A stretch of 39,271 nucleotides of DNA from Actinomycetes bacterium (GTDB lineage: Bacteria > Actinomycetota > Actinomycetes > Propionibacteriales > Propionibacteriaceae), in contig JAEZZG010000007.1 of NCBI GenBank assembly GCA_023442485.1, positions 1-39,271 of the forward strand, in the 5' to 3' direction. Both the position numbers and the translations under genes were made by a program. The notes under the pieces are model-generated. The model searched no databases, was not told the DNA's origin, and saw nothing but the letters and a program-made list of their open reading frames with translations. Of this stretch, positions 1 to 7,010 are shown in pieces (position 1 is the stretch's first letter; every line of letters begins with the position of its first letter).

Positions 1-1
1 C

Positions 2-486
2 ACCACCTTCACCCGCCCGCGACTGGAAAAGGTCATCAACAACCAAGACCCCGGCGGGATCCCCCGCACCAAAGACGTCATCAACTGGCGAGAAGGCGGC
101 GGATTCCAGATAGCACACCTGTCCCCCTCCTGCTTCGACTGCGACCCCAACTCGCCCGCGTCATACTCACCACCGACGCGACCGGACAAACCCTGATCGA
201 GTCAATAGCAGCCAACCTCGGATTCCACCTCCTCCACCCCGACGACGACACCATCTTCGACGCCCGCAAAGGCCACGCCTTATTGAAAGTCCTCGACGAC
301 ATCGCCACCCCCGACGACGTCAACCTACTCGCACAACACACCCAACCCGGCGAAACCATCGTCCTCGCAGCCCCCATCATCGTCGACGGAGTACGACAAC
401 ACCCACACCAAACCATCACAGGCTCACGAGCAATAGCAATCCCCGACGACCTATTCCACTATCACGAAGGTGGCAACACACAATGA
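2..486 (+). pseudogene. Type III-like site-specific DNA methyltransferase, C-terminal fragment with frameshift
   Basis: The 5' end lies outside the window. Frame 2 reads residues such as TRPRLEKVIN, then GGGFQIAHLSPSCFD, which resemble the C-terminal target-recognition part of type III Mod-like methyltransferases. That frame ends at a stop near 197. The homologous continuation (RVILTTDATGQTLIESIAANLGF, split here only by description) is in frame 1 and runs to the TGA at 484-486. The frames join at the C run 145-148 (CCCC); one extra C would restore a single frame. The stop overlaps the next ATG (ATGA, 483-486), as in mod-res operons. Either the gene is broken or the assembly lost one base. 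The catalytic motifs are not in the window, so the subclass is inferred from the C-terminal part and the neighbour. Confidence 0.6.
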
Positions 487-569
487 CCAAACGGCTCAAC
501 ATCAGCTTTAACACCGACACACTCGAAGCAATCAGCTCCGCATTCGACCTCAACTCACGTTTCAGATGA
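483..569 (+). pseudogene. 28-codon stump resembling the N-terminus of a type III restriction (DEAD/DEAH helicase) subunit
   Basis: The short frame begins MTKRLNISFNTDTLEAISSAF and stops after 28 codons at TGA 567-569. Such a start (basic residues, then ISFN-DTLEAIS) is what I expect from type III Res subunits, which normally run to about 900-1000 residues. It starts at an ATGA overlap with the preceding methyltransferase fragment, the usual mod-res coupling. No helicase motif follows, so the rest of the gene appears deleted, with the junction probably around 555-565. Homology over so few residues is only suggestive. The order and overlap are the stronger evidence. Confidence 0.45.
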
Positions 570-628
570 GACCCGGCTTCGCGCGACAGTCAAGGTAACA
601 ACAGGGATAAATGTCTGTACACACGTCC

Positions 629-1858
629 CTAGTTAGCGGCGACAGCCTTGGCGATACCGGTCTTGCTGGACTTGACGCCAAGGCAGGCGATCGCCGTCGT
701 CAAGGGCACCGTCAACACCAATCCGATGGCAGATGCTAGGGTGCGCAGCACTTCCGAGCCGAACATTTCTGCGCTGAGAATATCGACCAGTGGCCGATCA
801 TAGAGCAACACCACCCCCAGCAAGGTTGTGATCGCTGCCCCGGCATAGGCGAAGACGATCGTGTAGATCGTCGAAGCAATGTGGTCGCGCCCGATCCTCA
901 TTCCCGCCTGGTAGAGGCGGCCAATACTCATATCAGGAGCCGCCTGGCGTAGCTCCCACACTGATGACACCTGGGTAATCGTCACGTCATTGAGCACACC
1001 AAGCCCGGCAACGACGAGGGAACATATCAACAACTGGCGCATGTCGATGTCGGGAGCAAAGGCTTTGAAGGTGGCGTCGGTTTCATCGATATTCCCCGAT
1101 AGACGCCCCAACCAAACCGCCACCGTGCCCAGCACTGTCGATAGGAAGAGACCGGCGATCGTCGAGATGAGTGCGCAGGTCGTGCGGATGGAAAGCCCGT
1201 GGGCGACATAGATCACGACAAACATGATCGCCACCGCACCCGCCAGCCCGACGACGGCACCGGGATGGCCGACGGCCACCGCCGGAAGCATGTATAAGGC
1301 AAGTACCGCAATCGAGATACCCAAGCCGAGCAGAGCCCGGAAACCCCTCCACCCGGCGACGGCGAGCACGCAGATGACGAAGACAATCCCAAACCCGATC
1401 ACCAGCGGCCCTCGGTGGATGCCTGAGAATTCGTAATGGACGGCACTCGACTCATCCCCGGGGACCCGAATCACCTCAATGTCGTCTCCGACACTCAACC
1501 CGGATTCGGCTCCTGCCCCAGGGATTTCAATCTGTTGGGTGCTGCCCTGATCCGGCCCGCTTTCAACCCGGACGACAACGCTGATGCAGGCAATCTTTTG
1601 AGTGGGGTCCATCTCGATCGTGCACGAATCACTTATCGATTCCACCCGGGCGTCCTCGAAGGACGCTCCCCCGACCACGGCGCTGGGGAACTGCGCCTTC
1701 AACTGCTGAATCTGTGCCCGACTCGGCCAGGTCGCGACCATGATCACCACCGACACGAAGGCGATAACCGCAAGGATCGCGATCATCACCCATACCGTGT
1801 TAGCCGAAACCACCAGCCGATCTGTCTTGCGCGACGAATGAGAATGACCACAACTCAC
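629..1858 (-). CDS. YibE/F family multi-pass membrane protein
   Basis: This 409-residue protein has a short His/Ser-rich cytoplasmic start (MSCGHSHSSRK), one membrane segment near residues 22-43, an extracytoplasmic domain of roughly 100 residues, then about seven hydrophobic segments from residue 150 on. The C-terminal half (RGFRALLGLG, VLNDVTITQ, LYDRP) matches the YibE/F family, whose role is unknown. The GTG start is supported by a TAACAT box ending 6 nt upstream (1865-1870), giving a leaderless message. The gene stands alone, convergent with the decayed methyltransferase locus. No substrate can be assigned. The N-terminal CGHSH cluster could bind a metal, but that is only a guess. Confidence 0.85.
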   Translation of the reverse strand: MSCGHSHSSRKTDRLVVSANTVWVMIAILAVIAFVSVVIMVATWPSRAQIQQLKAQFPSAVVGGASFEDARVESISDSCTIEMDPTQKIACISVVVRVESGPDQGSTQQIEIPGAGAESGLSVGDDIEVIRVPGDESSAVHYEFSGIHRGPLVIGFGIVFVICVLAVAGWRGFRALLGLGISIAVLALYMLPAVAVGHPGAVVGLAGAVAIMFVVIYVAHGLSIRTTCALISTIAGLFLSTVLGTVAVWLGRLSGNIDETDATFKAFAPDIDMRQLLICSLVVAGLGVLNDVTITQVSSVWELRQAAPDMSIGRLYQAGMRIGRDHIASTIYTIVFAYAGAAITTLLGVVLLYDRPLVDILSAEMFGSEVLRTLASAIGLVLTVPLTTAIACLGVKSSKTGIAKAVAAN

Positions 1859-1864
1859 GCTGGC

Positions 1865-1870
1865 ATGTTA
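1865..1870 (-). promoter_or_regulatory. -10 box, leaderless type (YibE/F gene)
   Basis: TAACAT on the minus strand is followed by exactly 6 nt and the GTG start at 1858. This fits transcription starting at or next to the start codon. No clear -35 is seen. Confidence 0.45.
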
Positions 1871-2018
1871 TGCCTAACACCTGCCCGCCCCGCTTCACCA
1901 CGCCCGGACGGGACGGATTTTCCACCGTGAGTCACATGCCAGGCGAGTGTTACCCCGGCCCGAACCTCAACGAAGGCAGAACTTGCCGTCACGGCTGGCC
2001 CCTCAACGGCTCAGCCGG

Positions 2019-2579
2019 CTATGAGTTCCAGCGCAGGATAGCCGGGGATTCCTTCTCGTATCCGAGGATGGACACCGAACCCGTCTTGAGCGGGAATGAC
2101 GCCCCACGCGAGATATCAATGTTGAGCCAGCTCAACGCCAGCACCCGCAGCGAGTGACCGTGGGCAAAACAGATCGCCTTATCCACCTCCGAGTAGCGAA
2201 TCCGTTCCGCGACCCTGCCGAGCCTCTCCATCACCTCGCCGTGCTGCTCACCCCCGGGGATGTGGTGGGTCCAGATCCGCCACCCTGGCACCTGCTTTCG
2301 GATCTGCACCGAGGTGCGCCCCTCGTAGTCGCCGTAGTTCCACTCCATCAAATCCTCGTCGATTTCGACGTCGGTGAAACCGGCAAGCTCTGCCGTCCGG
2401 CGCGCCCGGAGCCTCGGCGAACTCAACACTAGATCAAACTCCGACGGGTCAAGGAGACCGCGCAGACGCTTGGCCTCATCAATGCCGTGATCGGTCAGGT
2501 CCAGATCGGTGAAGATGGTGTGCCTGCCGGACTTACTCCACTCCGTTTCACCGTGTCGCACAATATAGAGTTCGGTCAT
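2019..2579 (-). CDS. Histidine phosphatase (phosphoglycerate mutase-like) family protein
   Basis: The 186-residue protein opens with the branch-1 signature VRHGETEW (residues 8-15), where the His is the phosphate-accepting residue. The second catalytic His lies in CFAHGHSLRVLAL near residue 140, and an acidic partner in MEWNYGDYEG near residue 80. The length fits small cytoplasmic SixA/PhoE/acid phosphatase-type members. Substrate is not predictable from sequence; broad sugar- or nucleotide-phosphate phosphatase activity is common in the family. The ATG is preceded at 6 nt by TAAGGT (2586-2591), consistent with a leaderless message. It is divergent from pepP. Confidence 0.88.
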   Translation of the reverse strand: MTELYIVRHGETEWSKSGRHTIFTDLDLTDHGIDEAKRLRGLLDPSEFDLVLSSPRLRARRTAELAGFTDVEIDEDLMEWNYGDYEGRTSVQIRKQVPGWRIWTHHIPGGEQHGEVMERLGRVAERIRYSEVDKAICFAHGHSLRVLALSWLNIDISRGASFPLKTGSVSILGYEKESPAILRWNS

Positions 2580-2585
2580 AGCCAG

Positions 2586-2591
2586 ACCTTA
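2586..2591 (-). promoter_or_regulatory. -10 box, leaderless type (histidine phosphatase)
   Basis: TAAGGT on the minus strand lies 6 nt before the ATG at 2579. There is no room for a ribosome binding site if transcription starts 6-8 nt downstream of the box. Confidence 0.45.
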
Positions 2592-2659
2592 TCGAAGTGA
2601 GGTGATGGACGCCTGAAGACGGCAGAATAGATCGGGAAATCATCGAAGCGAAACGAGGA

Positions 2660-2665
2660 TAGACT
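2660..2665 (+). promoter_or_regulatory. Putative -10 box for pepP
   Basis: TAGACT lies 80 nt upstream of the pepP ATG. It would give a 5' leader of about 75 nt that carries an AGGAG ribosome binding site near 2733. The -35 is unclear, so the assignment is tentative. Confidence 0.35.
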
Positions 2666-2745
2666 AGACGGCGACCACCGCACAGCGCAGATAGTCGGCG
2701 CGCAGCGGAATCGGCGGAGTAACAAACCAATCGCAGGAGTCGACG

Positions 2746-4269
2746 ATGAACGAGCAGGAAATGAGCGAAATCACCGAGTCCGTGGAGGACACCAACAAGA
2801 AACTCCCCAATCGGCAGTCCCCTTTTTCTGAGGCTTTCATCGCCTTCATCCCCCAGGACTGGGACGACTACGACCCGAACCTGCCCCAGCCACTTCCCGC
2901 CGCCGCCCACACCCCGGCACGTCGGGATAGAGTCGCCGAAACCTTCTCGGGTGACATCTTGGTGCTCCCCGCCGGGCAGCTCCGTCCCCGCAACAACGAC
3001 TGCGACTACCCCTTCCGCCCCCATTCAGCCTTCGCTCACCTGTCTGGGCTGGGCGAAGACCGCGAACCTGACGCGGTGCTCGTGATTGACGCGACCGGCG
3101 ATACTGCCGAGACCACCCTCTTCTTCAAGCCGCGCGCACCCCGCACCGACCCCGAGTTCTACTCCGACGCCCGCTACGGGGAAATGTGGGTCGGCAAACG
3201 CGAATCCCTCGAAGAGATGGCGGCCTTGATCGGTTTCGCGACCCGCCCCATCGACGAACTTCACGACGTGCTCGCCGCTGAACCCGCCCGGCTGCGCATC
3301 CTGCGTGAAGCTGACCCGTCCTGGACCGCCACCATCGATGAGTTGCGAAACAGTTGCGAATCTGTTGCATACGGTGAGGATGATGACGCCACTCTCGAGG
3401 TGTTCGTCTCTGAGCTTCGCCTTGTCAAGGACGAGTTCGAGGTGAGCCAGCTCCAAGAGGCCTGCGACAAGACCGCCATCGGCTTCGCCGCCGTCGTCTC
3501 ACAGTTCCCCGCAGCCGTGGCTAAAGGGCGTGGTGAACGCTGGATTGAGGGGGTTTTCGACCTTCATGCCCGCCACCTAGGTAATGAGGTCGGTTACGGG
3601 TCGATCTGCGCTGCCGGGGATCACGCCAACACCTTGCACTGGGTTCGCAACGATGGCGATCTGCGCGACGGTGAACTCATCCTGATCGACGCGGGGGTCG
3701 AGGTGAACTCCCTCTATACCGCAGACATCACCCGTACCTTGCCGATCAACGGCACCTTCACCGAAGCCCAGCGCAAAGTCTATGACGCCGTCCTTGAAGC
3801 CCAAGAGGCAGGGATGGCCGCAGCCAAACCTGGCGCTACCTTCCACGACGTCCATGACGCCGCGATTGCCGTCGTTGCCCGCAAGCTCGAAGAATGGGGA
3901 ATCCTGCCGGTCAGCGCTGAGGAATCACTCTCGGCTGACGGTGGACAGCATCGGCGCTGGATGGTTCACGGAACCTCCCACCATCTCGGGCTCGACGTCC
4001 ACGACTGTGCGCGCGCCCGTCAAGAAAACTACCGCGATGGCGTCCTCGAACCGGGCATGGTGATCACCGTCGAACCTGGCATCTATTTCAAGGAGACCGA
4101 CCAGCTCGTTCCGGACGAGTTGCGCGGGATCGGGGTGCGCATCGAAGACGACATCGTGATTACCGAGGACGGCTGCCGCATCCTCTCCGACAAGCTGCCG
4201 CGCACCGCCGAGGCGGTGGAGCGGTGGATGGCCGAGGTGTGGGAAGGGAAGGACTGCTTCGGCGGGTGA
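2746..4269 (+). CDS. pepP: Xaa-Pro aminopeptidase (aminopeptidase P, M24B)
   Basis: The 507-residue enzyme is predicted to remove N-terminal residues that precede proline, using two metal ions in the cytoplasm. An AMP_N-type domain covers about residues 60-200 (FSGDILVLPAGQ, AHLSGLG). The pita-bread catalytic domain follows. All five expected metal ligands can be placed: Asp315 (LIDAGVE), Asp327 (TADITRT), His413 (SHHLGLDVHD), Glu443 (VEPGIYF) and Glu467 (VRIEDD). Length and order match the actinobacterial family, which is longer than E. coli PepP. The ATG has an AGGAG box 8 nt upstream. The gene is monocistronic, with repeats and a small hairpin after it. Confidence 0.95.
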   Translation: MNEQEMSEITESVEDTNKKLPNRQSPFSEAFIAFIPQDWDDYDPNLPQPLPAAAHTPARRDRVAETFSGDILVLPAGQLRPRNNDCDYPFRPHSAFAHLSGLGEDREPDAVLVIDATGDTAETTLFFKPRAPRTDPEFYSDARYGEMWVGKRESLEEMAALIGFATRPIDELHDVLAAEPARLRILREADPSWTATIDELRNSCESVAYGEDDDATLEVFVSELRLVKDEFEVSQLQEACDKTAIGFAAVVSQFPAAVAKGRGERWIEGVFDLHARHLGNEVGYGSICAAGDHANTLHWVRNDGDLRDGELILIDAGVEVNSLYTADITRTLPINGTFTEAQRKVYDAVLEAQEAGMAAAKPGATFHDVHDAAIAVVARKLEEWGILPVSAEESLSADGGQHRRWMVHGTSHHLGLDVHDCARARQENYRDGVLEPGMVITVEPGIYFKETDQLVPDELRGIGVRIEDDIVITEDGCRILSDKLPRTAEAVERWMAEVWEGKDCFGG

Positions 4270-4321
4270 AACCGCGCGTTGGACAAGAGCAGGATTAGTC
4301 CAGCACCACCCCCGAAGGCCG

Positions 4322-4380
4322 GGGGTGGAAACACGCGAAGACCCGGGGTGGAAACACCCGAAGGTCCCGGGCGGAGACGT
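4322..4380 (+). repeat. Imperfect 23-bp tandem repeat, about 2.5 units
   Basis: The 19-bp core GGGGTGGAAACACSCGAAG occurs at 4322-4340 and 4345-4363 with one mismatch. A degenerate third unit (CGGGCGGAGACGT) starts near 4368. The block is intergenic, after pepP, and resembles REP-like intergenic repeats. Only this one locus is visible here, so dispersal cannot be judged. Confidence 0.6.
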
Positions 4381-4382
4381 TG

Positions 4383-4399
4383 CCTCGCGATTAGCGAGG
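4383..4399 (+). terminator. Small hairpin after pepP
   Basis: CCTCGC and GCGAGG pair around a GATTA loop. There is no T run, so termination function is uncertain. It lies between pepP and the convergent methyltransferase gene. Confidence 0.3.
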
Positions 4400-4475
4400 G
4401 CCGAAGGCGCAAGCCGTTGGCAGATCATTTACGAGAGCCTGGGCCGAGAACGCGACTTAGCCACGCAGCCCGGGT

Positions 4476-5117
4476 CTACGGGTAGCCGCGATGTCCGATC
4501 GCCTGGATCACCGATGACTGACCACGGTGGGCGCGTCCCTCAAAAACCCTGCGTTCGGTGATCTTGGTGTCTAAGTGAATCTGGTGCCAGACCCGCTGGA
4601 TAGATTCTCTGGTTTGGGTGAACTCGGCTTGGGTCGGCCCGCCGGAGTTCATCGTCAACTGGGCTGGGGTGAAATCCTCGATCAAGACGGTTCCGAACCT
4701 GGTCAGACGCGGCACGATCGCGGCAGCCACGGCCTTCCACATCGACTCATTCAGGTGGGCGAAGATACCGATTACCCCGTCCCACACTCCCCCGGCGTGC
4801 TCGGAGTTGACGAAGTCGCGCACGTCTGCGCAGTACTGTTCGAGGACGGCGCCTTTGGCGGTGGCGAGCTGCTTGGCCGAGGCGACGGCAACCTCGGACC
4901 AGTCGACGGTGACGACGTGGTGCCCCTGATTGGCCAGCCACACCCCATTGCGTCCTTGCCCGTCGCTGAGCACCAAGAGGCGGGAGTGACGATGCAAGAT
5001 CACCTCGTATTGGCGCAAGAACTCGTTAGGCCTTTCCCCGAATAGCGGCTTGTCCGCGTCCTCGTAGCTGATATCCCAGTAAGCGGCGTCTTGGAGTTGA
5101 TACCTCGGCGCGCTCAC
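4476..5117 (-). CDS. Class I SAM-dependent methyltransferase (TehB-like fold)
   Basis: The protein has 213 residues. The SAM-binding motif is a variant, LVLSDGQGRNGVWLA (residues 47-61), followed by the acidic strand end VVTVDWS near residue 70. The usual D-G-C-G of motif I is replaced by S-D-G-Q-G. The rest of the Rossmann fold is recognisable (DGVIGIFAHL, near residue 115). The substrate is unknown; relatives include tellurite/thiopurine-type and small-molecule methyltransferases. The ATG overlaps the stop of the upstream membrane protein (ATGA, 5114-5117), so the two are probably translationally coupled and co-expressed. Confidence 0.85.
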   Translation of the reverse strand: MSAPRYQLQDAAYWDISYEDADKPLFGERPNEFLRQYEVILHRHSRLLVLSDGQGRNGVWLANQGHHVVTVDWSEVAVASAKQLATAKGAVLEQYCADVRDFVNSEHAGGVWDGVIGIFAHLNESMWKAVAAAIVPRLTRFGTVLIEDFTPAQLTMNSGGPTQAEFTQTRESIQRVWHQIHLDTKITERRVFEGRAHRGQSSVIQAIGHRGYP

Positions 5118-5800
5118 GAGGTGGCCTCGCTCGGGTCGGTGTCGCTGCCCTGCGTCGATGAGTCTGCCTGGCTGGCTTGGCCGAAGCGATGATCCTGGCG
5201 GGGATTAGCGGGCTGATCAGCGGGCTGATCGACCCGCTGATCCGCTTGCCGATTGGCGTGCTGGTCGGCTTGGTAGAGCCGCTCGACCGGGATTCCGCGA
5301 CGATCGGCTTGTACCTGGGCATTGGCTTGGTAGAGCAGGGAACGGGCATCGACGACGATGTCGGATTCGGCCAGTACCTTATAGGTGTCTGCGACGATGA
5401 TCCGCTCGACTGCCCGGTTGCGCCCGCGCAAAGCGAGGTATTGCAGCGCGGCGATGACGAGGCCACATGCCATGCCGATCCCGAAGCTGACTAGTACCCG
5501 CATCATCGGGTCGCTCACCCATTCGGTCTTGGTGAATGAGGACAGCAGCATCAGCAACGCGCCGTAGACGATGCCGTTGAGCACACCTCGGATCAGGAAA
5601 CTGGCTAGCGGGAACTGTTTCGACATCCGCTCGACGACCTTGAGATCGTGGCCTTCGAGTCGCAGACTATCGCTCGATAAACCCTTGTCGATGAGGTAAC
5701 GCAGGGCGCGAGACGCCTTGAGGTACTCGTCAAACACAGCTACCGTTCGAGGTTGACGCAGTTGAGTGTTTGCGGCGGCGCGCCCCCCAAATGGATCCAT
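5114..5800 (-). CDS. Membrane protein with general-stress-protein-17M-like N-terminus and Q/D/A-rich tail
   Basis: The 228-residue start at 5800 is chosen because GGAGGAA lies 5 nt before it; an ATG-like start 27 nt upstream lacks a site. Residues 15-60 (TVAVFDEYLKASRALRYLID, GLSSDSLRLEGHD) look like the YflT/general stress 17M domain. Two membrane segments follow (about 70-92 and 100-125), the first flanked by FPLASFLIRG. The last 60 residues are hydrophilic and repetitive (ADQ, VDQ, ANR units), coded by GCTGATC-rich DNA at about 5205-5290. Similar proteins sit near MgtE/mrp clusters in other actinobacteria. Function is unknown; a stress-linked membrane role is inferred. Confidence 0.75.
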   Translation of the reverse strand: MDPFGGRAAANTQLRQPRTVAVFDEYLKASRALRYLIDKGLSSDSLRLEGHDLKVVERMSKQFPLASFLIRGVLNGIVYGALLMLLSSFTKTEWVSDPMMRVLVSFGIGMACGLVIAALQYLALRGRNRAVERIIVADTYKVLAESDIVVDARSLLYQANAQVQADRRGIPVERLYQADQHANRQADQRVDQPADQPANPRQDHRFGQASQADSSTQGSDTDPSEATS

Positions 5801-5846
5801 GTTTCCTCCCGCGTCTGGGACCACCACCTCGTGACGACCCGTGATC

Positions 5847-5852
5847 AGATTA
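5847..5852 (-). promoter_or_regulatory. Putative -10 box for the stress-type protein and methyltransferase pair
   Basis: TAATCT on the minus strand lies 46 nt upstream of the chosen ATG. It would give a leader of about 40 nt containing the GGGAGGAAAC ribosome binding site (5801-5810). Confidence 0.35.
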
Positions 5853-5867
5853 CCGAACTAGCTTAGC

Positions 5868-6935
5868 TCAACGCTCCAGACGCGCGTCCGCGATGCCAGC
5901 TTGGGCCAGCACCGTCAAAGCCACCTTCATTCCGGCCTCGTCGACCATCTCACCATTGACCCGGATTGCGCCGACGTGGTTAGTCTCGGTCGCTTGACGA
6001 TAGGCGCACACGATCTGACGGGCACGCTCGATCGCGTCGGCAGAAGGGCTGAACACCTGGTGGACGGTCTCGATCTGGGACGGATGAATCACCCACTTCC
6101 CGGCGTAGCCGAGGGCTGCCGATCTTTTCGCCGCGACGGTGAACCCGTCCGGGTCGTCGATGGCGACGAAGGGGCCGTCAATGGCTTGTAACCCGTAGGC
6201 GCGGGCGGCGGTGAGAATCGTCATCAGCGCGTGGTGGAAGGCGTCGGCCAGATACCCGTCAGGTTGTGAGCCGACGGTGACCTGTCTCATCCCCATCGCC
6301 GCCATGTAGTCTCCGGGGCCAAAGACCAGGGTCTCGGTGCGGGCAGAGGCCTTCGCAATCTCCTCCACATGAAGCAGGCCTAGACCCTCCTCGATTTGTA
6401 GTTCAAACCCGATCTTTCCAGGCCGGACACCGCAGTTGTGTTCGAGTTGAGTCACCACCATGTCGAGGGCGCGCACCTGGTCGGCGGAGGTGACTTTCGG
6501 CAAGACGATGGCGTCGATCTTGTCGGCTGCTTCACACACGGCGACGAGGTCTGCCACCGTCCACGGCGTAGTCCAATCATTGACCCTGACCGTGACCGTC
6601 TCTGCGACCCAACCGAGGGGAGACTGCAAGGCGTCGACGATACGACGGCGAGCCTCCTGCTTCGCCCCCGGCGCCACCGCGTCCTCCAAGTCCAAGAAGA
6701 GGGCATCAACCGGCAAGGACCTAGACTTTTCGATGAACCTGTCGCTCGATCCGGGGACAGCAAGGACCGACCTGCGCGCGCGTACCGGACGGGCACCCCT
6801 GCCCGCGCAACCGCCGAAGCCGAAGCCACTACCGACGCCGCCGACGCTGTTACCCGCCTTTGCATCGACGCCAAGACCTGCCCCGTCCCCACGATGGCCG
6901 CTGTCACCACTCAACCAAGCACCCACATTCGTCAT
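5868..6935 (-). CDS. CitE-like HpcH/HpaI aldolase / CoA ester lyase
   Basis: The 355-residue protein contains a CitE-type TIM barrel from about residue 50: RRSVLAVPGSSDRFIEK, then LFLDLEDAVAPGAK, LQIEEGLG (Mg ligand Glu), VFGPGDYMAAMG (Mg ligand Asp) and KWVIHPSQIE. Stand-alone actinobacterial members cleave or form acyl-CoA esters such as citramalyl- or malyl-CoA; the substrate cannot be fixed here. The first 50 residues are Gly-rich and unusual (GVGSGFGFGG). They are probably real, because the ATG at 6935 is preceded at 6 nt by a TAGACT box (6942-6947). It is divergent from the MgtE/CBS gene, with only 75 bp between the starts. Confidence 0.88.
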   Translation of the reverse strand: MTNVGAWLSGDSGHRGDGAGLGVDAKAGNSVGGVGSGFGFGGCAGRGARPVRARRSVLAVPGSSDRFIEKSRSLPVDALFLDLEDAVAPGAKQEARRRIVDALQSPLGWVAETVTVRVNDWTTPWTVADLVAVCEAADKIDAIVLPKVTSADQVRALDMVVTQLEHNCGVRPGKIGFELQIEEGLGLLHVEEIAKASARTETLVFGPGDYMAAMGMRQVTVGSQPDGYLADAFHHALMTILTAARAYGLQAIDGPFVAIDDPDGFTVAAKRSAALGYAGKWVIHPSQIETVHQVFSPSADAIERARQIVCAYRQATETNHVGAIRVNGEMVDEAGMKVALTVLAQAGIADARLER

Positions 6936-6941
6936 GCCCCC

Positions 6942-6947
6942 AGTCTA
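6942..6947 (-). promoter_or_regulatory. -10 box, leaderless type (CitE-like gene)
   Basis: TAGACT on the minus strand lies exactly 6 nt before the ATG at 6935. This supports the upstream start that includes the Gly-rich N-terminus. Confidence 0.5.
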
Positions 6948-6997
6948 GTGACCCCTCTCCTCAGCTACGCAGGGGTCTTGATTTGACCGTTATCAGG

Positions 6998-7003
6998 TAG
7001 CCT
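6998..7003 (+). promoter_or_regulatory. -10 box, leaderless type (MgtE/CBS gene)
   Basis: TAGCCT lies 7 nt before GTG 7011. It is back-to-back with the CitE-like promoter in the same 75-bp gap. GGAAGG at 7004-7009 could instead act as a ribosome binding site for ATG 7014 if transcription starts further upstream. Confidence 0.45.
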
Positions 7004-7010
7004 GGAAGGC

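Noticed and set aside
1870..2157. A 95-codon open frame between the YibE/F and histidine phosphatase genes
   Set aside because: It overlaps the phosphatase coding end, has no ribosome site and no protein-like pattern.
4322..4380. A short CRISPR array
   Set aside because: The units are contiguous with almost no spacer and only about 2.5 copies, so this is a tandem repeat.
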